Assembly (NCBI RefSeq): GCF_023100805.1
Contig: NZ_CP095855.1
Location: 682,001-746,000 of the forward strand
DNA length: 64,000 nt
Direction of reading: 5' to 3'
Origin: Chitinophaga filiformis
GTDB taxonomy: Bacteria > Bacteroidota > Bacteroidia > Chitinophagales > Chitinophagaceae
Positions 30,404-38,095 of the stretch are shown here, piece by piece; within the stretch, counting starts at the first letter, position 1, and each line of letters opens with the position of its first letter. Below the pieces are notes generated by a model that had not been told where the DNA came from, searched no databases, and saw nothing but the letters and a program-made list of their open reading frames with translations. Position numbers and translations under genes: made by a program.

Positions 30404-31440
30404 CTTTCAGTTTTGTGGAATAGTAGCGGGTCGCTGTAATTAACGACCCCCTGCTGCATTTTTTTATGCATTCTGGCTGCCAGGCTTGCAGGAGATAAAA
30501 CGATCATCCCATCTCCATACCCAAGGATCTCCCTTTCCAGCTCAAAATTCAGTTGGACCTTCAGGTTAATAATAATACCATCTTCCCGGGTCTCTAAAAG
30601 TTCCTGGGAATGATGCATCGGTTTTGTAAGAATGTAGGGCGCATGTTCATGACTGATAAGTATCTTAACATTCTGAGCCCGAAGGTTAGTGGATACTGTT
30701 ACTCCCACAACATCTTTATAATAGCTTGCCGGCTCCACATTATCATTCTCAATATATAAAGTGTCGTCCAATAGCTCCAGTTCCTGTATCCTGTCGAGGG
30801 CCAGGTGGGTGATCACCATACCTTTTCCCTTTACCCCAACCGCAAACCACCTGTTCTTAAACTCTTTCAACCACCAGACATGGTACTCAAAAGTGTTGCC
30901 ACTCTTCGCACGGAAAGACTGATAACTGATCTTAACAGCTTTTCTCTGGATGACGGATTGATACAACAGCTCGAGGTGCTCCAGCCCCTTCAGCCGCTCA
31001 TTTTTCTCAAAGTCAATAACTGACCGCGTATTGTGGGAGGCAGCATATACATGGTCCTCCAGTTTCTGTACAACTTCGTTCAGGCTACTGAAATGAGAGA
31101 ATCCCTTGAATTGTTTGAGCACCTCCACCGCCTCATTCATCCGGCTCAGATCTAAGTCGTTCAAAGGAATTTTTGTGATACTGTAATCCGGATCTTCATA
31201 CGTGTAATATTTCTTGTCCACAACAACGATCGGCGCACTGTATCCCAGTTTGTCGCTCCGCATAGCCTGCAGATCCATCTGAATAGCGCGCCGGCTGATA
31301 CCTTTTTCTACCCCTTCGTATTCATATAATGCGTCTCCTACAGCGTTAATAAGATCTTGTAATGTCCATTTCCGTAAACGGTTCTGGAGACAGGAGTCAA
31401 TAGTTCTGTAACGGATAAGGGCATTCTTATTAACGGGCAT
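30400..31440 (-). CDS. WYL-domain transcriptional regulator
   Basis: 346 aa. N-terminal winged helix (about 1-75, with RRAIQMDLQAMRSDKLGY as recognition region), then a WYL domain (about 145-235: KISYQSFRAKSGNTFEYHVWW, cited as its core, through ITHLALDRIQEL) and a WCX-like C-terminus. WYL domains bind nucleic acids or nucleotides and control DNA-damage and antiphage genes. The 4-bp overlap with the DUF6377 gene suggests one transcript. The divergent slipin gene and permuted tRNA-like sequence suggest it may instead, or also, control the RNA locus. Confidence 0.85.
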   Translation of the reverse strand: MPVNKNALIRYRTIDSCLQNRLRKWTLQDLINAVGDALYEYEGVEKGISRRAIQMDLQAMRSDKLGYSAPIVVVDKKYYTYEDPDYSITKIPLNDLDLSRMNEAVEVLKQFKGFSHFSSLNEVVQKLEDHVYAASHNTRSVIDFEKNERLKGLEHLELLYQSVIQRKAVKISYQSFRAKSGNTFEYHVWWLKEFKNRWFAVGVKGKGMVITHLALDRIQELELLDDTLYIENDNVEPASYYKDVVGVTVSTNLRAQNVKILISHEHAPYILTKPMHHSQELLETREDGIIINLKVQLNFELEREILGYGDGMIVLSPASLAARMHKKMQQGVVNYSDPLLFHKTER

Positions 31441-31453
31441 CAGGATATTTTTT

Positions 31454-31497
31454 CAAAAAGTAAAAAAAATATTCTAATGCGCAAAAAAAGTGCGCAC
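31454..31497 (-). promoter_or_regulatory. WYL gene promoter and palindrome
   Basis: On the minus strand TTTG (31482-31485), 19 bases, then TACTTTTTG (31454-31462), a -7 element with one extra base, directly before the ATG at 31440. TGCGC-N9-GCGCA (31478-31496) overlaps the -33 element, and GTGCGCAC (31490-31497) is a perfect palindrome. This is a candidate operator for the WYL protein. Confidence 0.45.
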
Positions 31498-31527
31498 ATG
31501 ACTTTCACCTTTGTATCGTCATCGATG

Positions 31528-31608
31528 ATGACACAGTTGCAAAAGGCTGCGGCGGACCGGATGAGGGTTTCTGAATGGCCCCATAGTATTGCCTGCGATT
31601 GCTGGTAA
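31528..31608 (+). CDS. Possible 26-aa peptide upstream of the permuted tRNA
   Basis: ATG to TAA, 27 codons, product starting MTQLQKAAADRM and ending IACDCW. Two bases after its stop a nine-codon frame (ATG at 31610) runs to the TGA at 31640-31642, two bases before the permuted tRNA-like sequence. No homologue is recognised. It is called only because similar short Cys-containing frames flank both tRNA-like clusters. It may be chance. Confidence 0.3.
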   Translation: MTQLQKAAADRMRVSEWPHSIACDCW

Positions 31609-31643
31609 TATGCTGCTGCTGCAAGTGTTTGTTGCTGCCTGAT

Positions 31644-31716
31644 TCTATGTGTCGCAGGTTCGAATCCCGCTCCTCTAACAGAGGATAGCTCAGATGGTAG
31701 AGTAATAGACTTAGAA
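31644..31716 (+). tRNA. Circularly permuted tRNA-like sequence
   Basis: The 3' half comes first: TCTAT (31644), variable GTGTC, T arm GCAGG-TTCGAAT-CCCGC, acceptor TCCTCT (31671-31676). The linker AAC follows. Then the 5' half: acceptor AGAGGA (31680-31685), TA, D arm GCTC-AGATGGTA-GAGT, A, then ATAGA (31705-31709) and CTTAGAA. Across the halves AGAGGA pairs fully with TCCTCT, and ATAGA pairs fully with TCTAT. Put in normal order this is a full cloverleaf with a 7-base anticodon loop and anticodon UAG. No intact tRNA flanks it. Whether it is matured is unknown; the ends of the folded RNA would lie in the anticodon loop. Confidence 0.7.
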
Positions 31717-31734
31717 CCCTTTAAAGGTTCCAAC

Positions 31735-31794
31735 ATGGACTGCAAATCCAAATTTCAGCAGATGGCAAACTGCTTTAACAATTGCCGCTTCTAA
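31735..31794 (+). CDS. Possible 19-aa Cys-containing peptide
   Basis: ATG to TAA directly after the permuted tRNA-like sequence; product MDCKSKFQQMANCFNNCRF with three Cys. No homologue recognised. It is followed by a 13-codon frame (31818-31859) and, overlapping that stop, a longer frame with a TTG start. Too short for certainty. Confidence 0.28.
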   Translation: MDCKSKFQQMANCFNNCRF

Positions 31795-32104
31795 AAAGAC
31801 AGGGTAGCAGCCCGGCATGAAAGCAAAAGGCTTTCTGGTCCATCTGCAACCGCCTTGAAAAAGGCAGATACCGCTGTTGAACGTGCAACTGCTCCCTGGC
31901 CGGCGCCTGGTTTATCCCTATACCGGTATCCTTGTACCATGTTAGCCTACCAGGCACTATGGCCGGGAACATGTTTCACCAACAACAACTCAAGCCCGCT
32001 TCCGCAGGTAACAGAAATGGTGGCTACCCTACAGACAAACAGCTCCCCAGGGAGTCTATATATAAGCATAATTACTAATCCCTAAACTGAAAACATTAGA
32101 TTTT
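31795..32104. other. Leader region of the slipin gene
   Basis: 310 bases with no clear promoter match. GCCTT-GAAA-AAGGC (31850-31863) forms a small GNRA hairpin. The open frame from a TTG at 31855 to 32085 has a non-ATG start and no recognisable content, and was not called. Confidence 0.35.
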
Positions 32105-33211
32105 ATGATATCACGTACAAAAGTAGCTGCATATAGCAAGGCATTGGTGTTCAGGAACAATCGCTACATTAAGACGCTGGCAGAAGGTACTCACTGGGTG
32201 AAGTTGGGTGAGCTTGTGATGGTTTACGATATGACGAAGCCATTCCAACCTTCTGTGGACCTGAATATACTATTACAGCATACCGATCTGGCAGAAGCAC
32301 TGGAAGTGATCACCGTAAAGCAACAGGAAATCGCTCTGCTGTACGAAAACGGCTTGTTCAGATCCGTATTGGCGCCAGGAAAGTACGCTTACTGGAAAGG
32401 GATCGCCGAGTATAGTGTTACCCATATAGACCTGTCCAAGTATGAAATCACCGAGGAGGTAGAACGTGCCATACTGGTAAGACCAGAATTACAACCTTAT
32501 GTAAGGCTCTACACAGTGGAATCTTACGAGAAGGGACTGTTGTATGTGGATGGAAAGTTCAACAAGGCACTTGAACCAGGTATACACTATTTCTGGAAGA
32601 ACCCTGTTGCATTAACCGTGTATAAAACAGATATCCGCCAGTTACAGATGGAGATCAACGGACAGGAAATCCTGACAAAGGACAAGGCCAATATCCGTAT
32701 CAACTTCACATTACGTTATAATGTAGCAGACATTTACAAGCTGGTGGAAAATAAGGAATATGACAAGCAACTCTATGTATTGCTGCAGCTGGCCCTTCGG
32801 GAACAGGTAGCAGTGTATACACTCGATGAACTGCTCGATAAAAGAGATGAGATCTCTCCAATGGTCATGAATACTGTAACAGAAAAGGCGCTTCAACTGG
32901 GTGTTAAGCTGCTGGATTGCGGTATCCGTGATATCATACTGCCAGGCGATGTGAAGGAGATCATGAACCAGGTATTGATTGCTGAAAAGAAGGCACAGGC
33001 CAATAGCATTATGCGAAGAGAAGAAACAGCAAGCACCCGCAGCCTGTTGAATACGGCGAAGCTGATGGAAGAAAATGAAATGCTGTTCAAGCTGAAGGAG
33101 ATGGAATATGTGGAAAAGATCGCAGATAAGATCAGCAACATTACGCTAAGCGGAGGTGGAGACATAGTAGGACAGCTAAAGCAAATATTCGTACCGGCCA
33201 AGAAGGGATGA
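32105..33211 (+). CDS. Slipin-type SPFH/Band 7 protein without membrane anchor
   Basis: 368 aa. A duplicated N-terminal part (two stretches of the type ENGLFRSVLAPGKYAYWKG and VDGKFNKALEPGIHYFWKN) leads into an SPFH core (KDKANIRINFTLRYNVADI) and a C-terminal coiled coil with the typical EKKAQANSIMRREETASTRS motif. No membrane helix, unlike classical stomatins. Slipins of this type recur in bacterial RNA-repair neighbourhoods, which fits the tRNA-like sequences and nucleotidyltransferases nearby. Its exact role is unknown; it should form ring-like oligomers. An intrinsic terminator overlaps its stop codon. Confidence 0.85.
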   Translation: MISRTKVAAYSKALVFRNNRYIKTLAEGTHWVKLGELVMVYDMTKPFQPSVDLNILLQHTDLAEALEVITVKQQEIALLYENGLFRSVLAPGKYAYWKGIAEYSVTHIDLSKYEITEEVERAILVRPELQPYVRLYTVESYEKGLLYVDGKFNKALEPGIHYFWKNPVALTVYKTDIRQLQMEINGQEILTKDKANIRINFTLRYNVADIYKLVENKEYDKQLYVLLQLALREQVAVYTLDELLDKRDEISPMVMNTVTEKALQLGVKLLDCGIRDIILPGDVKEIMNQVLIAEKKAQANSIMRREETASTRSLLNTAKLMEENEMLFKLKEMEYVEKIADKISNITLSGGGDIVGQLKQIFVPAKKG

Positions 33212-33235
33212 TAAAAGGTCATCCCTTCTTCTTTT
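33203..33235 (+). terminator. Terminator overlapping the slipin stop codon
   Basis: Nine-pair stem AAGGGATGA/TCATCCCTT (33203-33211 and 33219-33227), then CTTCTTTT. The stop codon is the last triplet of the first arm, so terminating ribosomes may affect its folding. Confidence 0.75.
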
Positions 33236-33292
33236 ATAAAACCCCTGTTTTCAGGGATTCTCTTTCTTCCCCATGCGACCTATTTTTAACGC

Positions 33293-33811
33293 ATGCTTAA
33301 ATACAGCATCACCATCTTTATTGTAACCGCTGCCGCTATTTGCGGCTTCTTCCTCTTTTCATACAAACTGGATACAGTTGTGCTATATGACCGTGCAGCT
33401 GCTTATACTTCCATTAGCCCCTACCTCTCAGCCGTGCCCGAAATTCTTATCAACGGCGATAACGAACTGAATGTGGTGCTCAGCTTTGAGGATATCAGGG
33501 ATACTGTATACCTTCATAACCTTGAAATAAATCTTTCCCCGGCCAATGCCACTCCACTCTTGCCCGTGGCTGTCAGAAATGATGTGCGTCAGTGTAAGGC
33601 GACCTCTTACGAGCAACTGCCCTGTAAAGCCAAAATGCTGCAGCCATTGACCGAAGATCAGCATTTTACCTTCACCTTCAATACCAGCCACACGCATACC
33701 AAACGTTACCTCGTAACTATTAAAGGAGATATCGTGTCCGGTCCTTACAAATCCTCGTTTCGCAAACAAATAAAGATCCAGGAAAAAGCATTGTTCCTCG
33801 AGCGCAATTAA
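33293..33811 (+). CDS. Single-pass membrane protein of unknown function
   Basis: 172 aa. One N-terminal membrane helix (about 5-24), then a beta-rich extracytoplasmic domain (LNVVLSFEDIRDTVYLHNLE) with two Cys (about 101 and 111) that could form a disulfide. No family recognised. It lies 36 bp before the DUF5690 gene, so the two may be co-transcribed. Confidence 0.6.
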   Translation: MLKYSITIFIVTAAAICGFFLFSYKLDTVVLYDRAAAYTSISPYLSAVPEILINGDNELNVVLSFEDIRDTVYLHNLEINLSPANATPLLPVAVRNDVRQCKATSYEQLPCKAKMLQPLTEDQHFTFTFNTSHTHTKRYLVTIKGDIVSGPYKSSFRKQIKIQEKALFLERN

Positions 33812-33846
33812 TTACTATTTTTAACAGGTACCATCAACCTGTTCAT

Positions 33847-35124
33847 TTGCATCAGCCAATATCCAATCGTTTCTCTTCCCGTCAACTCAGCGTAGCCCTC
33901 TTTTCTGCACTGATCACCTTTGCTGCATACACCTGTATATTTGCTTTCCGAAAAGCCTTCAATGTAGCGGCCTATGCAGGATATACCATTTTGGGGCTGG
34001 ATTATAAGATCGTACTGGTCATTACCCAGGTATTGGGATATATGAGCAGTAAGTTCTATGGCATACGATTTATTTCAGAAATGAAAAGGGTGGGAAGGGG
34101 CCGGCTGATACTGCTATTAGTAGCATTATCCTGGATGGCATGGCTGCTGTTTGCACTAATACCTCCTCCTTACAATGCCTGGTGCCTCTTCTTCAATGGA
34201 TTCCCACTTGGTATGATATGGGGCATTGTGTTTTCTTATGTTGAAGGCCGGCGTACAACAGATCTCATCAGCGCAGCCTTGGCCGTCAGTTTTATCTTTG
34301 CCTCGGGGTTAGCCAAATTTACTGCACAATGGGTCATGCAATCGCTGGAAGTAAATGAATTCCGGATGCCATTTGTAGTCGGCGCCCTGTTTATCCTACC
34401 CTTATTATTATTCGTATATCTGCTGGAAAAGATTCCAGCACCCGACGCGGAAGACAAAGCATTACGTATGCACCGCCTACCCATGTCTGCCGAAGAAAGG
34501 AAAAAGCTCTTAGCCCGGTTCCTACCCGGCCTGGTAATGCTTGTCATTATCTACATTCTTGTAACCATACTAAGAGAAGTAAGGGATAGCTTTATGGCCG
34601 ATATGTGGCGAGCCTCCGGCGAGCCCTTCGACGCCAGCGTATTTACCCGCACTGAGACTATCATTTCCCTGATCATACTGGTCATGATTGCAGGCATGAT
34701 ATTCCTTCAGAACAATTACAGGGCCTTCATCCTGACGCAGGTCATCATGTTGCTGGGCTTTATCATTTCTCTTGTAGCAACTGTGCTCTACCTTCAATCC
34801 GGGTTGTCATTATACCTGTGGATGATATTCGTGGGACTGGGCTTGTTCATGGTTTACATACCATTCAACAGTATATTGTTTGACCGTTTTATCGCCACTT
34901 TCCGCTTTTCCGGCAATGTCGGCTTCCTCATTTACCTGGCAGATTCCTTCGGTTACCTGGGAAGTGTAGGCGTATTACTAACGAAATCCCTGTTCCGCAT
35001 TCAGGCCAACTGGTTACAGTTCTATACACAACTGGTGCTGATAACGGGATGCGCCGGTATTATCGGCACTATTATCAGTATCATTTATTTTATAAGGCAA
35101 TACAGATCTGAGGTAAAGGTTTAG
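33847..35124 (+). CDS. DUF5690-family MFS-like membrane protein
   Basis: 425 aa with about 12 membrane helices. It has the DUF5690 features FAFRKAFNVAAYAGY, EGRRTTDLISAAL and ILREVRDSFMADMW. The start must be a TTG at 33847: no in-frame ATG occurs upstream and the next Met is residue 66, inside the membrane domain. Substrate unknown. It converges with the dioxygenase gene, the two stops being directly adjacent. Confidence 0.8.
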   Translation: MHQPISNRFSSRQLSVALFSALITFAAYTCIFAFRKAFNVAAYAGYTILGLDYKIVLVITQVLGYMSSKFYGIRFISEMKRVGRGRLILLLVALSWMAWLLFALIPPPYNAWCLFFNGFPLGMIWGIVFSYVEGRRTTDLISAALAVSFIFASGLAKFTAQWVMQSLEVNEFRMPFVVGALFILPLLLFVYLLEKIPAPDAEDKALRMHRLPMSAEERKKLLARFLPGLVMLVIIYILVTILREVRDSFMADMWRASGEPFDASVFTRTETIISLIILVMIAGMIFLQNNYRAFILTQVIMLLGFIISLVATVLYLQSGLSLYLWMIFVGLGLFMVYIPFNSILFDRFIATFRFSGNVGFLIYLADSFGYLGSVGVLLTKSLFRIQANWLQFYTQLVLITGCAGIIGTIISIIYFIRQYRSEVKV

Positions 35125-35838
35125 CTATTGCATCAATTCTGACCATTGTAAGGGTGCGGGCAATTCCTGGTTGCTGAATTCAATGTGGATCACCCTGCGT
35201 TTGTTACTGTTGGTTGTTCTGCTGGAGGCATGCAAAAGCAGCGGACGCATGATCATCATACCTCCTTTACGCACCTTGCACGATACTTCCGTTTCTTTGT
35301 CCCAATCTATCGTCTCCGGACGATAAATACCTTTGTTATGCGAACCCGGAACCACCCTTAAGGCGCCGTTTTGTTCATCCGTATCATCCAGGTGGATACG
35401 GATGGTAAAATTACTTTCCAATATCGTCAGTGGTGGCTGTACGGCATATTGTTGTTGTTTCACCGTCCACGGACCGAATCCTGGAAGATCCGCTTTCTCC
35501 TTTACTGAAATAGTGAGATCCTGGTGATAGGACACGAACCAGTTCGAATCGCCAGGTTTATCAAAATAGATAGATTTCACCACCTGATAACCCGTCCCGA
35601 AAAGCTCCTTCACCACCGCATTCAATCCTGGTGTAAAGATTGCATGCGCTGCGTCAGGCACTTCCTTGAGAAACTGCCTGATAGCAAACAGATCTTTCGT
35701 TTTGCGAAAGGTTTCATTAGAGCTGTCAGCCCGTTCAATAATCCCGATCAGTATATCTATTTCCTTATCAGTAAAAACATTCTCTATCACAGCAAATCCA
35801 TTCGCAGCCATTTCCTGCTGATATGTTCTCCCGCTCAT
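35125..35838 (-). CDS. PhyH-family Fe(II)/2-oxoglutarate dioxygenase
   Basis: 237 aa. The iron site reads H105-x-D107 in YHQDLT with the distal His in LLLHASSRTTNSNKRR, where the final Arg should hold 2-oxoglutarate. HLDDTDEQNGALRVVPGSH is a PhyH signature. It should hydroxylate a small molecule; the substrate is unknown. Its start overlaps the stop of the nucleotidyltransferase gene by 4 bp (ATGA), so it is translationally coupled to the two transferases. A role in nucleic acid modification is possible but not shown. Confidence 0.85.
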   Translation of the reverse strand: MSGRTYQQEMAANGFAVIENVFTDKEIDILIGIIERADSSNETFRKTKDLFAIRQFLKEVPDAAHAIFTPGLNAVVKELFGTGYQVVKSIYFDKPGDSNWFVSYHQDLTISVKEKADLPGFGPWTVKQQQYAVQPPLTILESNFTIRIHLDDTDEQNGALRVVPGSHNKGIYRPETIDWDKETEVSCKVRKGGMMIMRPLLLHASSRTTNSNKRRVIHIEFSNQELPAPLQWSELMQ

Positions 35839-36911
35839 ATATGCTGTTTGTAAAACTGTTCCCTTATATTAACAAGAATAGCTTCTGCTTTACTTAAATC
35901 CGGTGATTCCGGCAGGCCGGAACGTTCATATAGCTCATCCATCCTGTCCAGCTTTTCATCTACCATCTTCAACAGGTCATCATATTCAAACGCTCCGCTT
36001 TTTATTTTCAGCAAAAACTCTCTGTCCTTTCTTTGCACAATAACTTTACGCTCAACCGCTATCTCCTCTGCCATACTTAACAGGCGAAAGGTATGCATCA
36101 TGTTTTTTGCATCGTAGTTCTTACCATGGGTTAAGGTGTTCTGGTATCTGGTGTCATTACGTTTTTCCACCCACTCCCAGTACTCGAGATACTCCCGGCA
36201 ATAGACGGAATAACCGTCCTTATTGAAATTCATGACAGCCAGGTGAGAGATGCCGGCAGGAATTGAACTTAGTTGTACATCGTTGGCTGCTTCTCCGGAT
36301 ACAATACCTTTCAGGAATGTGTTATCGCTTATCTGATGCTGATGGAACAAGAGATAAACATCCCGGAAATGAGGCACCTGGGTCAGGCCACAATCTTTTT
36401 GTGAATACCCTTGAGTATCCAGCCAATGTTGAAGGGGAATACTGCCATTACCCGCAATGACATAACAGAAGTCCAGTACTGATTTACGCTTTTCATCCAA
36501 TGGACGATGGATCTTCTTATTCAGACCTCTGGCCTTTTTTATTTGCGACGCTGCGTAACCGGCGAATGTATCTTTACATAACTTCGACAGGAAGTCATCC
36601 GGCCTTATCTGCTCCATCAAGGGATGACGGAACAACACACAATCGGGCGGTGTGCTTAAGAGTTCAATAATATTAGGATTATTCTTACTCAACAGATCTA
36701 TAAACCGGCCTATTTCAAAATAGACCTCATCATTTGTGCTGTTCGAAATTTGCGGGGTATAGGTCAACCCATACAATTCCCCTGACGGCAGTACAAAGAT
36801 CCCTTTGATATCTGTATCGGATGTAGGGGAGTGTAATTGCTGCGCCCTGCTACCGCTGATACATTTCAACAGCAGGTGCCTGGTATCGGATTGCAATTCT
36901 TCTAAAGTCAT
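35835..36911 (-). CDS. COG3541-type nucleotidyltransferase, longer copy
   Basis: 358 aa. N-terminal pol-beta-type motif SGSRAQQLHSPTSDTDIKG, with the Gly-Ser turn and the two catalytic Asp of the metal site. A long helical C-terminal part follows. Members of COG3541 are predicted to transfer nucleotides to RNA or other substrates; no reaction is proven. Second gene of a three-gene operon with 4-bp overlaps on both sides. The pair of transferases next to three tRNA-like genes suggests RNA ends as substrates (inference). Confidence 0.82.
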   Translation of the reverse strand: MTLEELQSDTRHLLLKCISGSRAQQLHSPTSDTDIKGIFVLPSGELYGLTYTPQISNSTNDEVYFEIGRFIDLLSKNNPNIIELLSTPPDCVLFRHPLMEQIRPDDFLSKLCKDTFAGYAASQIKKARGLNKKIHRPLDEKRKSVLDFCYVIAGNGSIPLQHWLDTQGYSQKDCGLTQVPHFRDVYLLFHQHQISDNTFLKGIVSGEAANDVQLSSIPAGISHLAVMNFNKDGYSVYCREYLEYWEWVEKRNDTRYQNTLTHGKNYDAKNMMHTFRLLSMAEEIAVERKVIVQRKDREFLLKIKSGAFEYDDLLKMVDEKLDRMDELYERSGLPESPDLSKAEAILVNIREQFYKQHI

Positions 36912-37666
36912 TGAGCATTGATATATTTTCTGAACAGTATATTCAGTTCAGTGGTGTTGTGTTGCACAGCCGGTAGCAATGATGCCTGTTGTTTACAGTA
37001 CGTGATCATTTTTTCAATCCAATCCTGCAGCAATGGCACCGGTGTAATCATTGTTTTTTCATCAGATACTTTCTTGCGCTCCAGCAGGTCGTCCGTAGCG
37101 TCATTCCAGGCCTTATCTTCAACGAGCGTCCTCAACTCATTAAATGTGATTGGCGGTACTGTTTTTTTCTCAATGATCCATAGGGCTGCCAATACTGGCC
37201 TCAGTGCATAGAAGTATTTCTTGATCCTTACCTGCGCGCCCTGCAAATCATGTTCAAAGGTATTCCTTGTCATCGAAATATAGTGATGACAGCCGGCACG
37301 CCCGGAAAAATATTTCCCGCTTAGTTGCAACAACTCCCCTTTAAAAGCACCTTGTTCTTTATAAACAATCGGTGACTGCAGCCATTCGTATAGGGGAGGA
37401 TTCGATTTCAGAAAAAGCTGCAATACTTTTCGTATATTCCATCCGCCAATATCCAAGACTTCATTTACCGGTAATTCAATTACATCTTTTCTCTCTTCGA
37501 TACTAAGATAATCATCAGCAGGTTGGGCGTAAATGAATCTTACATCGTAATCGCTGTCGGGCGATGCAAAGCCCCAGGCGCGGCTTCCGGACTCACAGGC
37601 ATAGAGTATTTTCACATTTCTTTCCCGCTCTATCGTCAGCAGTTTCTCTACTATAATATCATGCAT
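36908..37666 (-). CDS. COG3541-type nucleotidyltransferase, shorter copy
   Basis: 252 aa from the ATG at 37666; a TTG eight codons earlier is less likely, as it lies at the predicted transcript start. Motif ESGSRAWGFASPDSDYDVRF supplies the Gly-Ser turn and the DYD metal ligands. The helical part contains WLQSPIVYKE and RIKKYFYALRP. It is related to the downstream copy but clearly diverged, so the two may act on different substrates or as a heteromer. First gene of the operon, divergent from the attenuated tRNA-like unit. Confidence 0.85.
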   Translation of the reverse strand: MHDIIVEKLLTIERERNVKILYACESGSRAWGFASPDSDYDVRFIYAQPADDYLSIEERKDVIELPVNEVLDIGGWNIRKVLQLFLKSNPPLYEWLQSPIVYKEQGAFKGELLQLSGKYFSGRAGCHHYISMTRNTFEHDLQGAQVRIKKYFYALRPVLAALWIIEKKTVPPITFNELRTLVEDKAWNDATDDLLERKKVSDEKTMITPVPLLQDWIEKMITYCKQQASLLPAVQHNTTELNILFRKYINAQ

Positions 37667-37703
37667 GATAACAGGGTTATAACTCAACAAGATATAAAAT
37701 TCA

Positions 37704-37711
37704 CAAAAATA
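37704..37711 (-). promoter_or_regulatory. -7 element of the nucleotidyltransferase operon
   Basis: TATTTTTG on the minus strand, an exact TAnnTTTG match, 37 bases before the ATG at 37666. No clear -33 element at the usual distance. Confidence 0.45.
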
Positions 37712-37723
37712 TTTATTTCAGAA

Positions 37724-37756
37724 TTTGTTATTATCAGAAAAATAGTTTGATCTTTG
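37724..37756 (+). promoter_or_regulatory. Promoter of the leader/tRNA/YkuK unit
   Basis: TTTG (37724-37727), 21 bases, then GATCTTTG (37749-37756), seven of eight bases apart from the first matching the -7 pattern's fixed positions with one change. It lies 30 bases before the first leader ATG and is the only promoter-like signal seen before the tRNA cluster. Confidence 0.5.
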
Positions 37757-37785
37757 CACCATTAAAATAAAACACAAACAATATC

Positions 37786-37878
37786 ATGTCACGCATACAG
37801 CTACATTTAAAACCAGGAAGTTTCTATTGCCAGATAGGTGGCAATGATACTTGCGGGGCATGTTATGCTAAAGGATAG
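37786..37878 (+). CDS. Leader peptide 1 (30 aa, Cys-containing)
   Basis: ATG to TAG, 31 codons. The product begins MSRIQLHLKPGSFY and ends CGACYAKG, with three Cys. Codons 4-6 are ATA CAG CTA, all codons that tRNA species with anticodons like those encoded nearby could read. Codons 22-25 contain TTGCGGGGC, the exact copy of the terminator 3' arm that follows. The frame sits between a promoter and an intrinsic terminator, the layout of an attenuator leader peptide. No homologue is known to me; translation is inferred. Confidence 0.55.
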   Translation: MSRIQLHLKPGSFYCQIGGNDTCGACYAKG

Positions 37879-37934
37879 TTGATAATAACTGATTCAATAT
37901 AACACAGGCCCCGCAATTGCTTGCGGGGCTTTTT
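37851..37934 (+). promoter_or_regulatory. Attenuator 1: terminator with competing antiterminator
   Basis: Terminator: GCCCCGCAA (37908-37916) pairs with TTGCGGGGC (37921-37929), four-base loop, then TTTTT. An identical TTGCGGGGC lies upstream at 37851-37859, inside leader frame 1, and can capture the same 5' arm. The two stems exclude each other. A ribosome passing over 37851-37859 favours termination; a stall earlier in the leader would leave that arm free and allow readthrough. A small hairpin ATTGCCA/TGGCAAT (37826-37845) precedes it. Confidence 0.65.
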
Positions 37935-37954
37935 CTTTTACCTGAATTCAAGCT

Positions 37955-38095
37955 ATGCAGATACGAATATCACACATAGGATTTAAACAGATCAGCACAC
38001 GACGCTTACCGTGTGCAGGTCATAGCTATGCATGGATGCATGCAGGTAATGATCTATACCCCATTTTTCAACGACCAGATGATAGTCTGATTTAG
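37955..38095 (+). CDS. Leader peptide 2 (46 aa)
   Basis: ATG to TAG, 47 codons. The product begins MQIRISHIGFKQISTRR and ends FQRPDDSLI. Three of its first eight codons are ATA (positions 3, 5 and 8), the codon complementary to the UAU anticodon of the first tRNA-like gene downstream. A second intrinsic terminator follows 25 bases after the stop. No homologue recognised. Read as a second attenuator leader; translation is inferred. Confidence 0.45.
   Translation: MQIRISHIGFKQISTRRLPCAGHSYAWMHAGNDLYPIFQRPDDSLI

Noticed and set aside
31644..31716. Two-piece tmRNA
   Set aside because: Both D and anticodon stems are present, and no tag-peptide frame or tmRNA pseudoknots are seen; a tmRNA lacks a D stem and anticodon.
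31440..31751. 103-codon minus-strand frame across the permuted tRNA (contains GAGFEPATHRIR)
   Set aside because: The GFEP stretch is the usual false translation of a tRNA T arm read backwards; it also overlaps the WYL promoter.
31855..32085. 76-codon frame before the slipin gene
   Set aside because: TTG start, low-complexity product, no recognisable domain; only conservation could rescue it.
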